Source of the DNA: Porticoccaceae bacterium LTM1
GTDB lineage: Bacteria > Pseudomonadota > Gammaproteobacteria > Pseudomonadales > Porticoccaceae
Direction: 5' to 3'
Length of the DNA stretch: 64,000 bases
Assembly (NCBI GenBank): GCA_030252795.1
Contig: CP127080.1
Span: forward strand, 1,624,501-1,688,500
The position numbers and the translations under genes were made by a program. Under the pieces are notes generated by a model, which was not told the DNA's origin, ran no database searches, and saw nothing but the letters and a program-made list of their open reading frames with translations. Shown piece after piece: positions 27,133 to 36,811 of this stretch (position 1 is its first letter; the number at the start of each line of letters is the position of its first letter).

Positions 27133-28020
27133 TTACTTGTTCTTGCCTGCTGCAAACAGGCTGTCGAGTTTCTGTTCGTAGTCGTGATAACCCAAAAAGT
27201 CATAGAGCTCCATGCGTGTCTGCATGGTATCCACAACATCTTTCTGGTCGCCCTTTTCGAGAATATTCTGATAGACATTCAGCGCAGCTTTATTCATGGC
27301 ACGGAATGCACTCAAAGGATAAAGCACCATATCTGCACCATTTTCTGCCAGCTCTTGTTTGTTATAGAGTGGGGTTTTTCCAAACTCTGTGATATTGGCC
27401 AGAATAGGTACGTTCAGCGCATCGCGAAACGCGCGGTAGTGTTCAAGTTCGTTAATTGCCTCGGCAAAAATGCCGTCTGCACCAGCCTCTACAAAAGCCT
27501 GGGCACGATCGATAGCCTCTTCAAGGCCACACTGGGCAAAAGAATCAGTACGAGCCATCACAAAAAAACTATCGTCTGTTCGAGCATCAACAGCTGCCTT
27601 AACCCGGTCAACCATCTCCTCTTTCGAGACGATCTCTTTATTTGGGCGGTGACCGCAGCGCTTTTGAGCTACCTGATCTTCAATATGAACTGCCGCCGCA
27701 CCCGCTTTAGTCATATCCTTGATTGTCTTGGCGATATTAAACGCGCCACCCCAGCCGGTATCGATATCTACCAACAGAGGCAATTCACTTGCAGAGGTGA
27801 TTCGGCGGACGTCTTCCAGCACATCGTTGAGACTGGTCATTCCAAGATCCGGCAAGCCGTAAGACGCATTGGCTACACCTGCACCGGAAAGATAGATGGC
27901 TTTGTGGCCTACTTGCTCAGCCATCATGGCACTGTAGGCGTTGATGGTACCGACAATTTGTAACGGCTTTTCCTGCTCAATAGCGAGCCGAAAGCGCTGA
28001 CCAGGAGTAAGTGCGGTCAT
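27133..28020 (-). CDS. prpB: 2-methylisocitrate lyase
   Basis: Cleaves 2-methylisocitrate to pyruvate and succinate, completing the methylcitrate cycle. A PEP mutase/isocitrate lyase barrel with the catalytic signature KRCGH at residues 120-124, metal ligands in [11 protein letters not shown], and [14 protein letters not shown] near 45. The 295 residues match PrpB rather than the much longer isocitrate lyase. Its ATG overlaps the regulator stop by four bases, so repressor and enzyme are coupled. Confidence 0.96.
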   Translation of the reverse strand: MTALTPGQRFRLAIEQEKPLQIVGTINAYSAMMAEQVGHKAIYLSGAGVANASYGLPDLGMTSLNDVLEDVRRITSASELPLLVDIDTGWGGAFNIAKTIKDMTKAGAAAVHIEDQVAQKRCGHRPNKEIVSKEEMVDRVKAAVDARTDDSFFVMARTDSFAQCGLEEAIDRAQAFVEAGADGIFAEAINELEHYRAFRDALNVPILANITEFGKTPLYNKQELAENGADMVLYPLSAFRAMNKAALNVYQNILEKGDQKDVVDTMQTRMELYDFLGYHDYEQKLDSLFAAGKNK

Positions 28021-28727
28021 TGGATTGATTCTCCATTTGTGTAACTTTCAGATAACTGGCTTTCAATATAGAGTCGAGAAGCGCGAATATGGCGACGCAT
28101 CAGCATCTCGGCCATCTCACTGTCCCGATCCCGAATGGCATCAACAATAAACTGGTGTTCGTTAAAACCCGTTTCCACTCGTGGGCTACCCATCGAAAAC
28201 TGGTAACGGTACATGCTGATTTTTGGGTAAAGCTCCCGACACAATAAGTGCTGCAGGTGCTGGCAACGACTGCCCTGAATCACCAAATAGTGAAAATCCA
28301 TATCACCATTACGGTGTTGTTCAAGCATAGTCTTTTCAGTCTGGGTTTCACTTTGACGGTTGCTTCGCACAACTGCTTCGAGGTCGGCTATCTCCTCGCT
28401 TGTCATTCGCTCCGCGGCCAAACGACAAGCCAGCCCTTCCAAAGCTTCTCGGATCTGGTAGATCTCCAACAGCCCTTCTGCACTCAAGGGAATTACCCTT
28501 GCACCGATATTGGCCTTACGGGAGACAAGGTGAATTGATTCCAGCCGACTAATCGCTTCTCGAATGGTACTGCGACTTACATTCAGGCGTTTAGCCAGGT
28601 CCGGTTCGCTGATTTTACTGCCACTGGCAATAGCACCGGTGATGATCTGCTCCATGAGCTGCCCGGTAATCTGGTCCACTACTGAGGCTGTAGTCAGGTC
28701 CGCACCAAAATAAGAGAGAATACTCAA
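28017..28727 (-). CDS. GntR family regulator of the methylcitrate operon
   Basis: FadR-subfamily GntR protein of 236 residues. The N-terminal winged helix (about 12-78) contains [20 protein letters not shown], and an FCD effector domain (about 88-215) has metal-type Asp/His positions. As first gene of the prp operon it is almost certainly its local repressor, released by a propionate metabolite, as in Shewanella-type PrpR systems. Two palindromes ATTGTCCGACAAT and ATTGTCGACAAT lie 11 and 75 bases upstream of its start, fitting GntR operators. Confidence 0.92.
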   Translation of the reverse strand: MSILSYFGADLTTASVVDQITGQLMEQIITGAIASGSKISEPDLAKRLNVSRSTIREAISRLESIHLVSRKANIGARVIPLSAEGLLEIYQIREALEGLACRLAAERMTSEEIADLEAVVRSNRQSETQTEKTMLEQHRNGDMDFHYLVIQGSRCQHLQHLLCRELYPKISMYRYQFSMGSPRVETGFNEHQFIVDAIRDRDSEMAEMLMRRHIRASRLYIESQLSESYTNGESIQ

Positions 28728-28737
28728 CTGAACACCT

Positions 28738-28750
28738 ATTGTCCGACAAT
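28738..28750. promoter_or_regulatory. Candidate PrpR (GntR) operator 1
   Basis: ATTGTC-C-GACAAT is a perfect 6-base dyad about one base, 11 bases before the regulator start. It shares ATTGTC/GACAAT half-sites with the site at 28802. FadR-type GntR proteins bind such short palindromes. Proximity to the start suggests autorepression of the whole prp operon. Confidence 0.6.
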
Positions 28751-28801
28751 CCTTGGCAATTCAACCACAAAACAGGGTACCCAATCAACGATCAAGGCAA
28801 T

Positions 28802-28813
28802 ATTGTCGACAAT
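28802..28813. promoter_or_regulatory. Candidate PrpR (GntR) operator 2
   Basis: ATTGTCGACAAT is a perfect 12-base palindrome sharing both half-sites with operator 1, 64 bases away (about six helical turns, centre to centre roughly 63-64 bases). It matches, from memory, the motif predicted for GntR-type regulators of methylcitrate genes. The pair could permit cooperative binding or looping. Confidence 0.65.
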
Positions 28814-28947
28814 TTAGCTATTAGGATAGTGCCCCTTTATTCCATTGACTACTTAAAGAACAAAAATAGCGGTAGAGCCAACGGCCAAATATCGGCATAA
28901 TGCACGGCAATCTCAGGGTCGCGAAAATTGAGTGTTAACAGGGACTT

Positions 28948-29508
28948 ATGCCAAGAAAGTATATCCGCCGGTGGATGCCTGATCCCCACAAAATTGCGAA
29001 TCACAAAGGTCTTCGCTGGCTCGGCCCCTTGATTGACGATCCAAACCTTTTCCACCTGACTCGCCACTCAGTATCGACAGCCATGTTTGTCGGTATTTTT
29101 ATGGCGTTCATTCCAATTCCGTTCCAGATGGTGGTCGCCGGGCTGATGGCACTGTGGCTACGCTGCAACCTGCCCATCTCTGTGGTATTGGTGTGGATTA
29201 CCAACCCGCTTACCATTCCCGCCCTGTTCTATGCCAGCTATCGACTGGGTATCTGGATACTGGGCATTGAGCCGACTCACATCCAGTTCCATGGAGACTG
29301 GGATATCCTTTGGGAGTGGCTGAAACAGGTAGATGGCGCTCAGCTTCAGGAATGGCTGAAAAATATCGGCCTGCCATTTCTGCTTGGCACTATCACCTGC
29401 GGAGTTGTACTGGGAGGTTTAGGCTATTTCACTGTCCGATGGCTGTGGCGTTGGCATGTAGTGAATAGTTGGGAAAAGCGTAAAAAGTCACGCAGCAACT
29501 CGAAATAA
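28948..29508 (+). CDS. DUF2062 domain membrane protein
   Basis: A 186-residue protein with three or so hydrophobic segments (about 48-70, 78-100 and 142-165). HSVSTAMFVGIFMAFIPIPF and NLPISVVLVWITNPLT are typical of DUF2062. Function is unknown. In Pseudomonas the orthologue lies between comEC and the lol genes. Here it still abuts lolE (convergent, 27-base gap) but is separated from comEC by the patatin and prp genes. The ATG has no strong ribosome-binding site (GGGAC 8 bases upstream). Confidence 0.88.
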   Translation: MPRKYIRRWMPDPHKIANHKGLRWLGPLIDDPNLFHLTRHSVSTAMFVGIFMAFIPIPFQMVVAGLMALWLRCNLPISVVLVWITNPLTIPALFYASYRLGIWILGIEPTHIQFHGDWDILWEWLKQVDGAQLQEWLKNIGLPFLLGTITCGVVLGGLGYFTVRWLWRWHVVNSWEKRKKSRSNSK

Positions 29509-29535
29509 TTCCGCTGTTTTTAACGCAGTGACTTC

Positions 29536-30768
29536 TCACTCATAACGCAATTCGTCCGCCGGCTGTACTCTGGTTGCACGCCATGCTGGATAAAGCGTTG
29601 CAATCATATTTAGCGCAAAAGCGACAATTACAACAGTCAACACATCCTGCCACAGTAGCAGTGATGGCAATTGATCTACCGGGTAGACCTCTGTGTTCAG
29701 AAATTGGATACCGGTCATATGCTCCAGACCAGCTACCCATTTACCGATGTATTTGGATGCCAACACGCCCAACAGAGCGCCAATTGAGCAACCCATCAGG
29801 CCAATCAAGCTTCCCTTTGTAAAGAAAATCCGCAAAATTTCGCCATCGCGACAACCAAGAGTTTTCAGGATGGCAATTGCAGATCGCTTATCGGTTACCG
29901 TCATAACCAGCATAGAAACAACATTAAACGCTGCAATCGCAACAATCACAAAAATTAGCAACAGAACCAGCTCCCTGGACATTTTTATTGCCTGATAGAG
30001 ATTTCCGTAACTGCTGATCCAGTCAGACAAGTAAATACCGCCGGGTAACATTTGCTGCAGCTCGTATTTCATAATTCGAGCAGCAAATACATCATCAATA
30101 TGCAACTGAATTCCGCCAACCCTGCCGGAATACCCGGCCAAATCTCCCGCCACTGACAGCCGGGTTATCGCCAAGCGCTGATCCAGTTCGGTACCAGTAG
30201 CAAACACATCGACCACGGTGAACAGCGCAAAACGAGCGCTTTGCGCATTGCCATAACTCTCGGCACCCGGTATCACCATCTGCAATCGGTCACCGGTAGC
30301 AACACCTAACTTATCAGCAACGCCTTTCGCCAAAAAAAGCGGATGGGAAATCCCCTCAGCCTTATTCCAGTGAATAAATGCCTGTAAGCGATCATTGCCC
30401 TCTTTCGGGTTCTGGCTTTCACCATGCAAAATCACCGGTTGCACTTGTCCCCGATAATTCAGCATGCCATTTACCTGCGTAAACGGTGTCGCGCTGACAA
30501 CTCCGGGTTGCTCCTTAACCCGCTTTGCCAACTTCTGCCAGTCATCTATCCCATCCTGTTTATACAGGCGAATATGCGGTACCAGACCGATAATATTGGT
30601 GCGCAGCTCTTTCTCAAATCCGTTCATGATTGACAGAACGGTAATCAGCAGCGCTACACCCAAAACCAGGCCAGTAACAGCCAGCCCGGAAATAAAAGAA
30701 ACCAGTCGACTTCCCGAGCCGGAAAAGAAATACCTGAGGCCGATAAATAGCGAGACGGGTTTAAACAC
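29536..30768 (-). CDS. lolE: Lipoprotein-releasing ABC transporter permease LolE-type
   Basis: Inner-membrane permease of the LolCDE complex, which extracts outer-membrane lipoproteins and hands them to LolA. One N-terminal helix (about 25-48), a large periplasmic MacB-like domain (about 50-265), then three helices in the FtsX domain (about 270-395). The 410 residues equal the family length. It overlaps the end of lolD by eight bases and is third in lolC-lolD-lolE order. The C/E assignment rests on position only; both permeases are alike. Confidence 0.92.
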   Translation of the reverse strand: MFKPVSLFIGLRYFFSGSGSRLVSFISGLAVTGLVLGVALLITVLSIMNGFEKELRTNIIGLVPHIRLYKQDGIDDWQKLAKRVKEQPGVVSATPFTQVNGMLNYRGQVQPVILHGESQNPKEGNDRLQAFIHWNKAEGISHPLFLAKGVADKLGVATGDRLQMVIPGAESYGNAQSARFALFTVVDVFATGTELDQRLAITRLSVAGDLAGYSGRVGGIQLHIDDVFAARIMKYELQQMLPGGIYLSDWISSYGNLYQAIKMSRELVLLLIFVIVAIAAFNVVSMLVMTVTDKRSAIAILKTLGCRDGEILRIFFTKGSLIGLMGCSIGALLGVLASKYIGKWVAGLEHMTGIQFLNTEVYPVDQLPSLLLWQDVLTVVIVAFALNMIATLYPAWRATRVQPADELRYE

Positions 30769-31492
30769 TGGCAGATTTTTCCTGTGCCGATTGTTCGGTC
30801 AGCTTGCCTCTATCCAGGCGTAGTATTCGCCCCATTCGGGATGCCAGTTGCGGATCGTGGGTAACAATAACAAAGCTGGTGCCAACGGTTCGGTTGAGCT
30901 CCAACAAAAGATCCTGAATAGTAAGCGCAGTTTCAACGTCGAGGTTGCCGGTGGGTTCGTCCATCAGGACGCAGGAGGGGTTATTTGCCAATGCACGGGC
31001 AATGGCCACACGCTGGCGTTCCCCGCCAGAAAGCTGGGCGGGCTTATGGGTTTGACGGTCTTTCAGGCCAACCTGCTGCAACAATTGCGCCGCCCTTTCT
31101 CGCGCTTCCTTTACTGGGACTTTCGCAATAAGCAAAGGCATCGCGACATTTTCCAGGGCGCTAAACTCCGGCAGCAAGTGGTGAAACTGATAGACAAACC
31201 CCAGATGCCTGTTACGCCATTGCGCACGATCAGAATCAGATACTCCTGCCAACACACGGCCGGCAATCAGCACCTCTCCGTCACAGGGGTTATCCAGACC
31301 ACCCATCAGATTCAAAAGTGTTGTTTTGCCAGAACCTGAAGCACCAACGATAGCAATACACTCTCCTGTGTTCACACAAAGATCAAGGCCGCGCAATACA
31401 TCGATGACTTCGGCGCCCTGCTTGTAAGTTTTGGCGAGTTGTCGGCACTCCAGAACTGCCTGTATATCTGATCGATCTAATGGGTTCGCCAT
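30761..31492 (-). CDS. lolD: Lipoprotein-releasing ABC transporter ATPase LolD
   Basis: ATPase that powers lipoprotein release from the inner membrane. Walker A GASGSGKT (50-57), signature LSGGERQR, Walker [12 protein letters not shown] and switch His in VTHDP are complete. [18 protein letters not shown] carries the Q-loop typical of LolD. The 243 residues agree with the family. It sits between the two permease genes. Confidence 0.96.
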   Translation of the reverse strand: MANPLDRSDIQAVLECRQLAKTYKQGAEVIDVLRGLDLCVNTGECIAIVGASGSGKTTLLNLMGGLDNPCDGEVLIAGRVLAGVSDSDRAQWRNRHLGFVYQFHHLLPEFSALENVAMPLLIAKVPVKEARERAAQLLQQVGLKDRQTHKPAQLSGGERQRVAIARALANNPSCVLMDEPTGNLDVETALTIQDLLLELNRTVGTSFVIVTHDPQLASRMGRILRLDRGKLTEQSAQEKSASV

Positions 31493-31514
31493 TTTTTATC
31501 CAATTGTTCCGTTC

Positions 31515-32771
31515 TCAGTGATCATATCGCAGCGCTTCTGCGGGCTCTATTCTCGAAGCTCGCCAGGCTGGATACAGTGTTGCCAACATGCTCATCAGTA
31601 GTGCACCCGTACAGACCACCACTACATCCCGCCACTGTAACTGGGACGGCAGGGAGCTGACGAAATAAATGTGCGGGTCAAATATCGAAAGACCGGTAAT
31701 GCGCTCAAAAAATCCGACGATATCGGCAGTCCAGTAACCAAAAGCGCAGCCAATTGCAGCACCGATCAAAATCCCCATAAAACCAACTGCGGTACCCTGC
31801 ACCATAAAAATACGCATTATGGTATTGGAGTGGGTACCCATTGAGCGCAGTACGGCAATGTCCTTGCGTTTTTCTGCCACCATCAAGACAAGATTGGCGA
31901 CAATATTAAAACCGGCAACCGCAATCACAATGCCGAGCAATAGCCCGACAACAACTTTTTCCATCTCCATGGCAGCAAACAGACTGCCCATCTGGTCAGC
32001 CCAGCTGGAAACTTTAAGCTGCTCACCTAGTTCGGTTTGCAGTTCAGCCGCCATGGGCCGCGCTTGTACAGGTTGCTGCAACCGCACCCTCAAACCATCT
32101 ACTTTATTGCCACGACGATAGAGCTTTTGAGCATCATTGATATGAACAAAGGCAATGCCACCATCGACCTGAGCATCCACCTTGAATACACCAATTACGG
32201 TGACATTTTTTTCCCGTGGAAAAACACCGGCCAATGTTCTCGATAATTCAGGCAGGGTCAGCCGCAGTTGATCACCAACAACTACACGCATGGCTCGAGC
32301 GGTCTGATGCCCCAGCACAATGCCAAACTCACCGGGCTGTAACAGGGCAAACTCACCGACCAGCATATGGTTGGCAATGGGTGTCACCTTAGCTTCTGTT
32401 GCCGGGTCAATCCCCTGAATGGAGACTGCTTGTGGCTCGCCGTCAAACTTCAGCATGCCAAAGCCCTCAACAAAGGGAGAGGCAGCCACAATAGATGGGT
32501 TAGCGCTCAACTGATTTGCCAACTGATCAATCTGTGCCTGGATCAATCCCTTGTTATCGCGATCCAGAATGGTCAGATGGGGAATAACATTCAGTACTCT
32601 CGAGTGAATCTCGTTGGCAAAGCCGTTCATAACAGACAGAACAACGATCAATGCGGCAACACCAAGCGCCATGGCACCAAAGGAAAACCCGGATACAAAC
32701 GATAGAAAGCCGTTTTGACGCTTGCCGCGGAGATACCGCAAGCCAATGAATAGAGGCAGGTTTTTAAGCAT
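31515..32771 (-). CDS. lolC: Lipoprotein-releasing ABC transporter permease LolC-type
   Basis: First gene of the lolCDE operon. It has the same layout as the downstream permease: N-terminal helix, periplasmic domain and three C-terminal helices. LPLFIGLRYLRGKRQNGFLS near the start is the family signature. The frame is open to 32804, but the ATG at 32771 aligns with LolC/E starts and gives 418 residues. Having both C- and E-type permeases, rather than a single LolF, is usual for pseudomonads and enterics. Confidence 0.93.
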   Translation of the reverse strand: MLKNLPLFIGLRYLRGKRQNGFLSFVSGFSFGAMALGVAALIVVLSVMNGFANEIHSRVLNVIPHLTILDRDNKGLIQAQIDQLANQLSANPSIVAASPFVEGFGMLKFDGEPQAVSIQGIDPATEAKVTPIANHMLVGEFALLQPGEFGIVLGHQTARAMRVVVGDQLRLTLPELSRTLAGVFPREKNVTVIGVFKVDAQVDGGIAFVHINDAQKLYRRGNKVDGLRVRLQQPVQARPMAAELQTELGEQLKVSSWADQMGSLFAAMEMEKVVVGLLLGIVIAVAGFNIVANLVLMVAEKRKDIAVLRSMGTHSNTIMRIFMVQGTAVGFMGILIGAAIGCAFGYWTADIVGFFERITGLSIFDPHIYFVSSLPSQLQWRDVVVVCTGALLMSMLATLYPAWRASRIEPAEALRYDH

Positions 32772-32988
32772 TGGGCGATTAAACCGGAATAGCGGTCGAT
32801 ACACAAGCAGACTGACTGATTGTTGAAAGATCTGGTGCCTAAGACCTGATAATTATTTTGAAAAGCCGCAATGCCGCGTTGTGACAAATTCCCCTTTTAC
32901 ATCAGTCAGCTATTGCACTTTATCGGTACAGGGCTACTATACTGAAGCTAATGGAAGTTTTACCGGCAGCCAAAAACAGGACATAACG

Positions 32989-33300
32989 ATGACAAAAACA
33001 GCAATAATGGGTTTCGCCGCCCTGTTGGCAATGACGGCAGGTTTCACCACTTCAGTATCCGCAGACGAACTGCGAGTTCCCGTTGGAAAGCAGGCTCCCG
33101 AGAAGCAGGATATTGAGCGCCCCAAAAACGGCCAGAAAAAACAGCAGGTAGAGAAAAAGTTTGGCGAGCCCGAACGCAAAGTCCCCGCTGTTGGCGAACC
33201 GCCCATATCCTCTTGGGAATATCCTGATTTTATCGTTTATTTTGAGCATGATCTGGTGTTACACACGGTTCTTAAAGGTGCCGCCAAACCAGTCGAGTAA
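32989..33300 (+). CDS. Small exported protein (PA2989-like), function unknown
   Basis: A 103-residue protein with a clear signal peptide (cleavage expected after SVSA, residue 25), a Lys/Gln/Glu-rich charged middle (about 35-70) and a short conserved-looking end WEYPDFIVYFEHDLVLHTVL. From memory, a similar small protein lies between lolCDE and sthA in Pseudomonas. The start at 32989 is chosen for the signal peptide and the AGGAC ribosome-binding site; the frame is open to 32881. It is probably periplasmic. No function is assigned. Confidence 0.8.
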   Translation: MTKTAIMGFAALLAMTAGFTTSVSADELRVPVGKQAPEKQDIERPKNGQKKQQVEKKFGEPERKVPAVGEPPISSWEYPDFIVYFEHDLVLHTVLKGAAKPVE

Positions 33301-33322
33301 GCTCTAGAAAAAGTTCAGAAAA

Positions 33323-33348
33323 AAGCCCACTACATAGTGGGCTTTTTA
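33323..33348. terminator. Bidirectional rho-independent terminator
   Basis: AAGCCCACTA-CA-TAGTGGGCTT forms a ten-pair stem flanked by A-rich sequence on the left and T-rich on the right, so it can terminate both the small exported gene (plus) and sthA (minus), which converge here. Confidence 0.88.
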
Positions 33349-33380
33349 TTGCTGAATCCAGCTCTACAAATTATCACCAA

Positions 33381-34778
33381 CTACTGGTGAACTCGATCCA
33401 TGCCATTAATTGCAGCAACCCGGTAGGCTTCTGCCATCGTCGGATAGTTAAAGGTGGTGCGGGTAAAGTACTCGATAGTATTTGCGCCATCCTTTTGATT
33501 CATAATGGCCTGGCCAATATGGATAATCTCGGCAGCCTCGGCACCAAAACAGTGAACCCCAAGAATTTCCAGTGTTTCAGGATGAAACAGTAACTTGAGC
33601 ATCCCCACTTCTTCACCGGATATTTGCGCGCGGGCAATACGCTTGAAGAAAGCCCGGCCCACTTCGTATGGTACTCGCTCTTCCGTCAACTGTTGCTCCG
33701 TTTTACCGACGTAGCTGATCTCAGGAATCGTGTAGATACCGGTGGCCACATCCTCCACCTCATAATCTCCGGAAATTCCGCACATATGAGCTGCTGCAAA
33801 GCGTCCCTGATCATTGGCAGCACCAGCCAAGGCAGGCCAGCCAATCACATCGCCAGCTGCGTAAATCGAATCTACAGCAGTCTTGTAGTGTTCACTAACA
33901 GACAACTGGCCGCGGTGGTCCGCCTCCAGACCAACATTATCCAAAGCCAGCGTATCGGTATTACCGGTACGACCGTTACACCAGAGCAGTGCCTGGGAGT
34001 TGATTCGCTTGCCTGACTTGAGCAGCAGACTGACACCTTTATCAGTGTGGGTCAGCGATTCAAATTCTTCACTGTGACGCACCATCACACCCAAGTCGCG
34101 CAGGTGATAACTGAGTGCATCTGAAATCTCGTCATCAAGGAATGAGAGCAAACGATCGCGAGTATTAACCAGGTCAACCTTACAACCAAGGCCGGCAAAT
34201 ATAGAGGCGTACTCACAACCAATAACGCCAGCACCATAAATAATGATGTGCTGAGGGGTATCCTGCATTTGTAAAATGGTATCGCTGTCGAAAACCCGCG
34301 GCATGGAAAAATCTACATTTTCCGGCCGATATGGGCGTGAACCGGTAGCAATCAGGATTTTCTTGGCACTGAGTCGCTCGTGAGTACCTTCATGAGTCAA
34401 AACATCCAGGGTTGTGGCATCAACGAAACTGGCGCGACCATGATGCAAAGCCACGTGAAAACGGGAGTAATAGTGGGTGCGGCCTTCAACCTGTTTTTCA
34501 ATAACGGCGGAAGCGGATTTCATCACCTCCGGAAATGAAAACCATCTGGGTTTGCCGATCATACGAAACATCGGCATGGTGTTGTACTGAACAATGCGAC
34601 GCACAGAGTTACGCAGTGCCTTGGACGGAATGGTTCCCAAGTGGGTGCAGTTTCCGCCAACCAGTGGACGTTCATCCACCACTGCAACTGACCAGCCGTG
34701 TCGCGCAGCGGTCATTGCCGCCCCCTCACCTGCCGGACCACTACCAATTACCACCAGATCGTATTTATAGTTTGCCAC
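33381..34778 (-). CDS. sthA: Soluble pyridine nucleotide transhydrogenase
   Basis: FAD enzyme of the pyridine disulfide oxidoreductase fold that equilibrates NADPH and NADH (mainly NADPH to NADH). The FAD motif [11 protein letters not shown] is near the start. The usual redox disulfide is replaced by [15 protein letters not shown] with one Cys, a hallmark of SthA. The NAD motif [13 protein letters not shown] and C-terminal dimerisation domain are complete. The GTG at 34778 (465 residues) is preferred to the TTG at 34790, because known SthA proteins begin four residues in. Confidence 0.94.
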   Translation of the reverse strand: MANYKYDLVVIGSGPAGEGAAMTAARHGWSVAVVDERPLVGGNCTHLGTIPSKALRNSVRRIVQYNTMPMFRMIGKPRWFSFPEVMKSASAVIEKQVEGRTHYYSRFHVALHHGRASFVDATTLDVLTHEGTHERLSAKKILIATGSRPYRPENVDFSMPRVFDSDTILQMQDTPQHIIIYGAGVIGCEYASIFAGLGCKVDLVNTRDRLLSFLDDEISDALSYHLRDLGVMVRHSEEFESLTHTDKGVSLLLKSGKRINSQALLWCNGRTGNTDTLALDNVGLEADHRGQLSVSEHYKTAVDSIYAAGDVIGWPALAGAANDQGRFAAAHMCGISGDYEVEDVATGIYTIPEISYVGKTEQQLTEERVPYEVGRAFFKRIARAQISGEEVGMLKLLFHPETLEILGVHCFGAEAAEIIHIGQAIMNQKDGANTIEYFTRTTFNYPTMAEAYRVAAINGMDRVHQ

Positions 34779-34880
34779 TGTTGTTCTCAAATTTTTGGTT
34801 AATACAAGACACGGGAATGATACACCGGATGGGTAAATGGTTGTATTCGCATTAGTAATAATAGGATTTTACAGCGTTAA

Positions 34881-34912
34881 AACAAAAAACGGACACTGTA
34901 AACAGTGTCCGT
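34881..34912 (-). terminator. Rho-independent terminator of the cold-shock gene
   Basis: On the minus strand, ACGGACACTGT pairs with ACAGTGTCCGT and is followed by TTTTTTGTTTT. It lies about 45 bases beyond the cold-shock stop codon and before sthA, so the two genes are separate transcripts. Confidence 0.88.
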
Positions 34913-34957
34913 TCTTGGCTCGCCAGCTGCTAGTGCCAGCTCACTTGTCAGTCAGTC

Positions 34958-35164
34958 TTAAGCTGGGTGTACGTTCTCAGCTTGAGGACCTTTCTGACCT
35001 TGAGTTACGGTGAAAGTAACTTGCTGACCTTCGGCCAGAGTTTTGAAGCCGTCGCCCTGGATTGCAGAGAAGTGAACAAATACGTCTGGACCAGACTCTT
35101 GCTCGATAAAACCAAAACCCTTAGCTTCGTTAAACCACTTAACTTTACCAGTTGTTTGAGACAT
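34958..35164 (-). CDS. CspA-family cold-shock protein
   Basis: A 68-residue single-domain OB-fold nucleic-acid-binding protein. The RNP1-like motif KGFGFIEQ and RNP2-like motif VFVHFSAI are present. It probably acts as an RNA chaperone. A strong promoter lies about 130 bases upstream, giving a long leader like that of cspA mRNAs, and the gene has its own terminator. The ribosome-binding site is AAGGGAG seven bases before ATG. Whether it is cold-induced cannot be told. Confidence 0.95.
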   Translation of the reverse strand: MSQTTGKVKWFNEAKGFGFIEQESGPDVFVHFSAIQGDGFKTLAEGQQVTFTVTQGQKGPQAENVHPA

Positions 35165-35299
35165 TGTTAGCTCCCTTAGCTACACATGTTGATATTGCCT
35201 TCCGGCGTTCTTGGAAGTACAGGTTGTGCTTATGAGGATCTAAAGGAGGTACAACTACTTTGATGAACATAATGGCAAACTGATATTCCACTGAGCTGG

Positions 35300-35327
35300 A
35301 TTATAGCGCTCCCTAACGAGCGGTCAA
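35300..35327 (-). promoter_or_regulatory. Sigma-70 promoter of the cold-shock gene
   Basis: On the minus strand TTGACC (35322-35327) and a perfect TATAAT (35300-35305) are 16 bases apart. The expected start near 35293 leaves a leader of about 130 bases. The spacer contains GCTC-N6-GAGC, a dyad. The leader holds CCTCCTT (35243-35249), resembling the 16S rRNA 3-prime end and partly complementary to the AAGGGAG ribosome-binding site. Confidence 0.75.
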
Positions 35328-35373
35328 CTACAATATTTTTACAAAACCAGCACTATGCAGCCGTTATTAATGG

Positions 35374-35616
35374 CTATTTGGTACCCGTTTTGCTAGCTGC
35401 ATCATAGGCAAGATTGTTGTCATCAGACTCTTCCTGAAGGCTTTCGCACTTGTTCGGGTCGCCACCACACAGATCACAGGTGTAGTCTTTTTCACCCAAA
35501 GCAGCACCAACACCACCACAGGAGCCTGCCAGCGGTTTACGGCCCATAATCACTCCAATCGCCATACCGGCAATTAGAAGCATTACAATCACTATTGCTA
35601 ATACAAAGGTCAACAT
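35374..35616 (-). CDS. nqrM: Na+-NQR maturation factor NqrM
   Basis: Small membrane protein of 80 residues needed for insertion of the iron centre between NqrD and NqrE. One N-terminal helix (2-24) is followed by GRKPLAGSCGG and CDLCGGD. The four expected cysteines are C33, C47, C50 and C57. The ATG at 35616 is preferred to a TTG two codons upstream. It follows apbE at the end of the nqr cluster, the arrangement known for Vibrio and relatives. Confidence 0.93.
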   Translation of the reverse strand: MLTFVLAIVIVMLLIAGMAIGVIMGRKPLAGSCGGVGAALGEKDYTCDLCGGDPNKCESLQEESDDNNLAYDAASKTGTK

Positions 35617-35627
35617 ATCCAACTCAG

Positions 35628-36641
35628 TTAATTCAAAAAGTGTTCAAAGCGACTGCTGTGAAGGGTTACGAAGCTGTCACCCTGTTTGACTATCAAGTAG
35701 ATAGCAAGATCCAGTTTTTCAGCCAGTACCAGTGATTTTTCACTGCCAAGCACCATAAAAGCGGTGGCCATTGCGTCTGCATAGCCGGCATTATCTGCAA
35801 TTACTGTTACAGATGCCAACTTATGAGTGACTGGGTAACCGGTACGCGGGTCGATGGTATGGGAGTAACGCACACCATTCTGCTCGAAGTAATTGCGATA
35901 GTCACCGGAGGTTGCTACACCGGCATCCGTCAAGGAAACAGCCAGGTTTACAGCACCCTGCCCCAGATTTGGCTGTTCAATACCGATCTTCCAGCGCTCG
36001 CCATTACCTTTAACGCCACTCAGGCGCATCTCACCACCTACTTCTACAAGGTGGTTGTACAACCCTAGTGATCTCAGCTCGTTACTTACCAACTCGGCCG
36101 CATAGCCCTTCGCCACCGCGGAAAGATCCAGACGAACGTCTTCATGCTTAATAAGGCGCTCACCATCAAGCTCAAGGCCCTCAAACCCCATTTCAGCAAG
36201 GGCATCAGCAATAGCATCCGCATCAGGGACAACATCCCCGGTGTCTCTCGGCCCAAAACCCCACAGATCCACTAGGGGCCCCACTGTTGGGTCAAATGCA
36301 CCTTCAGTGTCTGTGTATGCCTGTTCGCTGATCTTCATTACCGCAGCAAATTCAGCCGGTAACTCGACAACCTCACCAATTGGCAACTCGTTGAACTTAC
36401 TCAGGTCCGAATCAGGCTGATAAGTACTCATCTGATCATTGATTCGATTCAGGGCATCGAGAATCACCTGATCGAGATTTTCAGAAGCACTCACCTCTCC
36501 CGGAATTACCGTAACGTGGTAAGTCGTGCCCATGGTTGGGCCGGAGAATTTGAGCTCTTGAGGGGGTTGTTGGCAGGCTGTAAGCAGGAATGTCGCCAAG
36601 CCTATGGCAAGGAGTCTTGTTGCAAGGGTCGCACGTCGCAC
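35628..36641 (-). CDS. apbE: FAD:protein FMN transferase ApbE (lipoprotein)
   Basis: Periplasmic flavin transferase that attaches FMN to threonines of NqrB and NqrC. The ApbE core is complete: FSGPTMGTTYHVT, LDLSAVAKGYAAE, VEVGGEMRLSG and TIDPRTGYP. A lipoprotein signal LLAIGLATFLLTAC ends at C23 if the GTG at 36641 is the start. The frame runs on to 36851, but that part is the nqr terminator and a palindromic repeat, so the longer start is judged false. The GTG itself lies in the repeat and has no clear ribosome-binding site, so the true 5-prime end is uncertain. Confidence 0.88.
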   Translation of the reverse strand: MRRATLATRLLAIGLATFLLTACQQPPQELKFSGPTMGTTYHVTVIPGEVSASENLDQVILDALNRINDQMSTYQPDSDLSKFNELPIGEVVELPAEFAAVMKISEQAYTDTEGAFDPTVGPLVDLWGFGPRDTGDVVPDADAIADALAEMGFEGLELDGERLIKHEDVRLDLSAVAKGYAAELVSNELRSLGLYNHLVEVGGEMRLSGVKGNGERWKIGIEQPNLGQGAVNLAVSLTDAGVATSGDYRNYFEQNGVRYSHTIDPRTGYPVTHKLASVTVIADNAGYADAMATAFMVLGSEKSLVLAEKLDLAIYLIVKQGDSFVTLHSSRFEHFLN

Positions 36642-36775
36642 GCCGCACGTCGCACGCTTTGTGCGAAGCCAACTGCAAGTACAGCGTAATAACTTACCCT
36701 GAATATTCTCTGCAAAGCCTAAATCAGGCAACACACCGCTGTTAACGTGCGACGTGCGACGTGCGACGTGCGACC
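36626..36775. repeat. Palindromic GTCGCACGTCGCAC repeat pair
   Basis: Left arm 36626-36656 and right arm 36746-36775 consist of tandem GTCGCAC units in opposite orientation, separated by about 90 bases. They lie between the nqr terminator and the apbE signal peptide, and the left arm overlaps the likely apbE start codon. The same unit recurs at 61901-61982, and a related one at 25886-25984. Confidence 0.7.
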
Positions 36776-36782
36776 TAAAGTT

Positions 36783-36811
36783 AAACAAAAACAGGGCCCC
36801 AAGGGACCCTG
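36783..36811 (-). terminator. Rho-independent terminator after nqrF
   Basis: On the minus strand CAGGGTCCC-TT-GGGGCCCTG is followed by TTTTTGTTT, about 45 bases beyond the nqrF stop. It would end or attenuate the nqrABCDEF transcript before apbE and nqrM, which would then need their own promoter or read-through. Confidence 0.85.
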
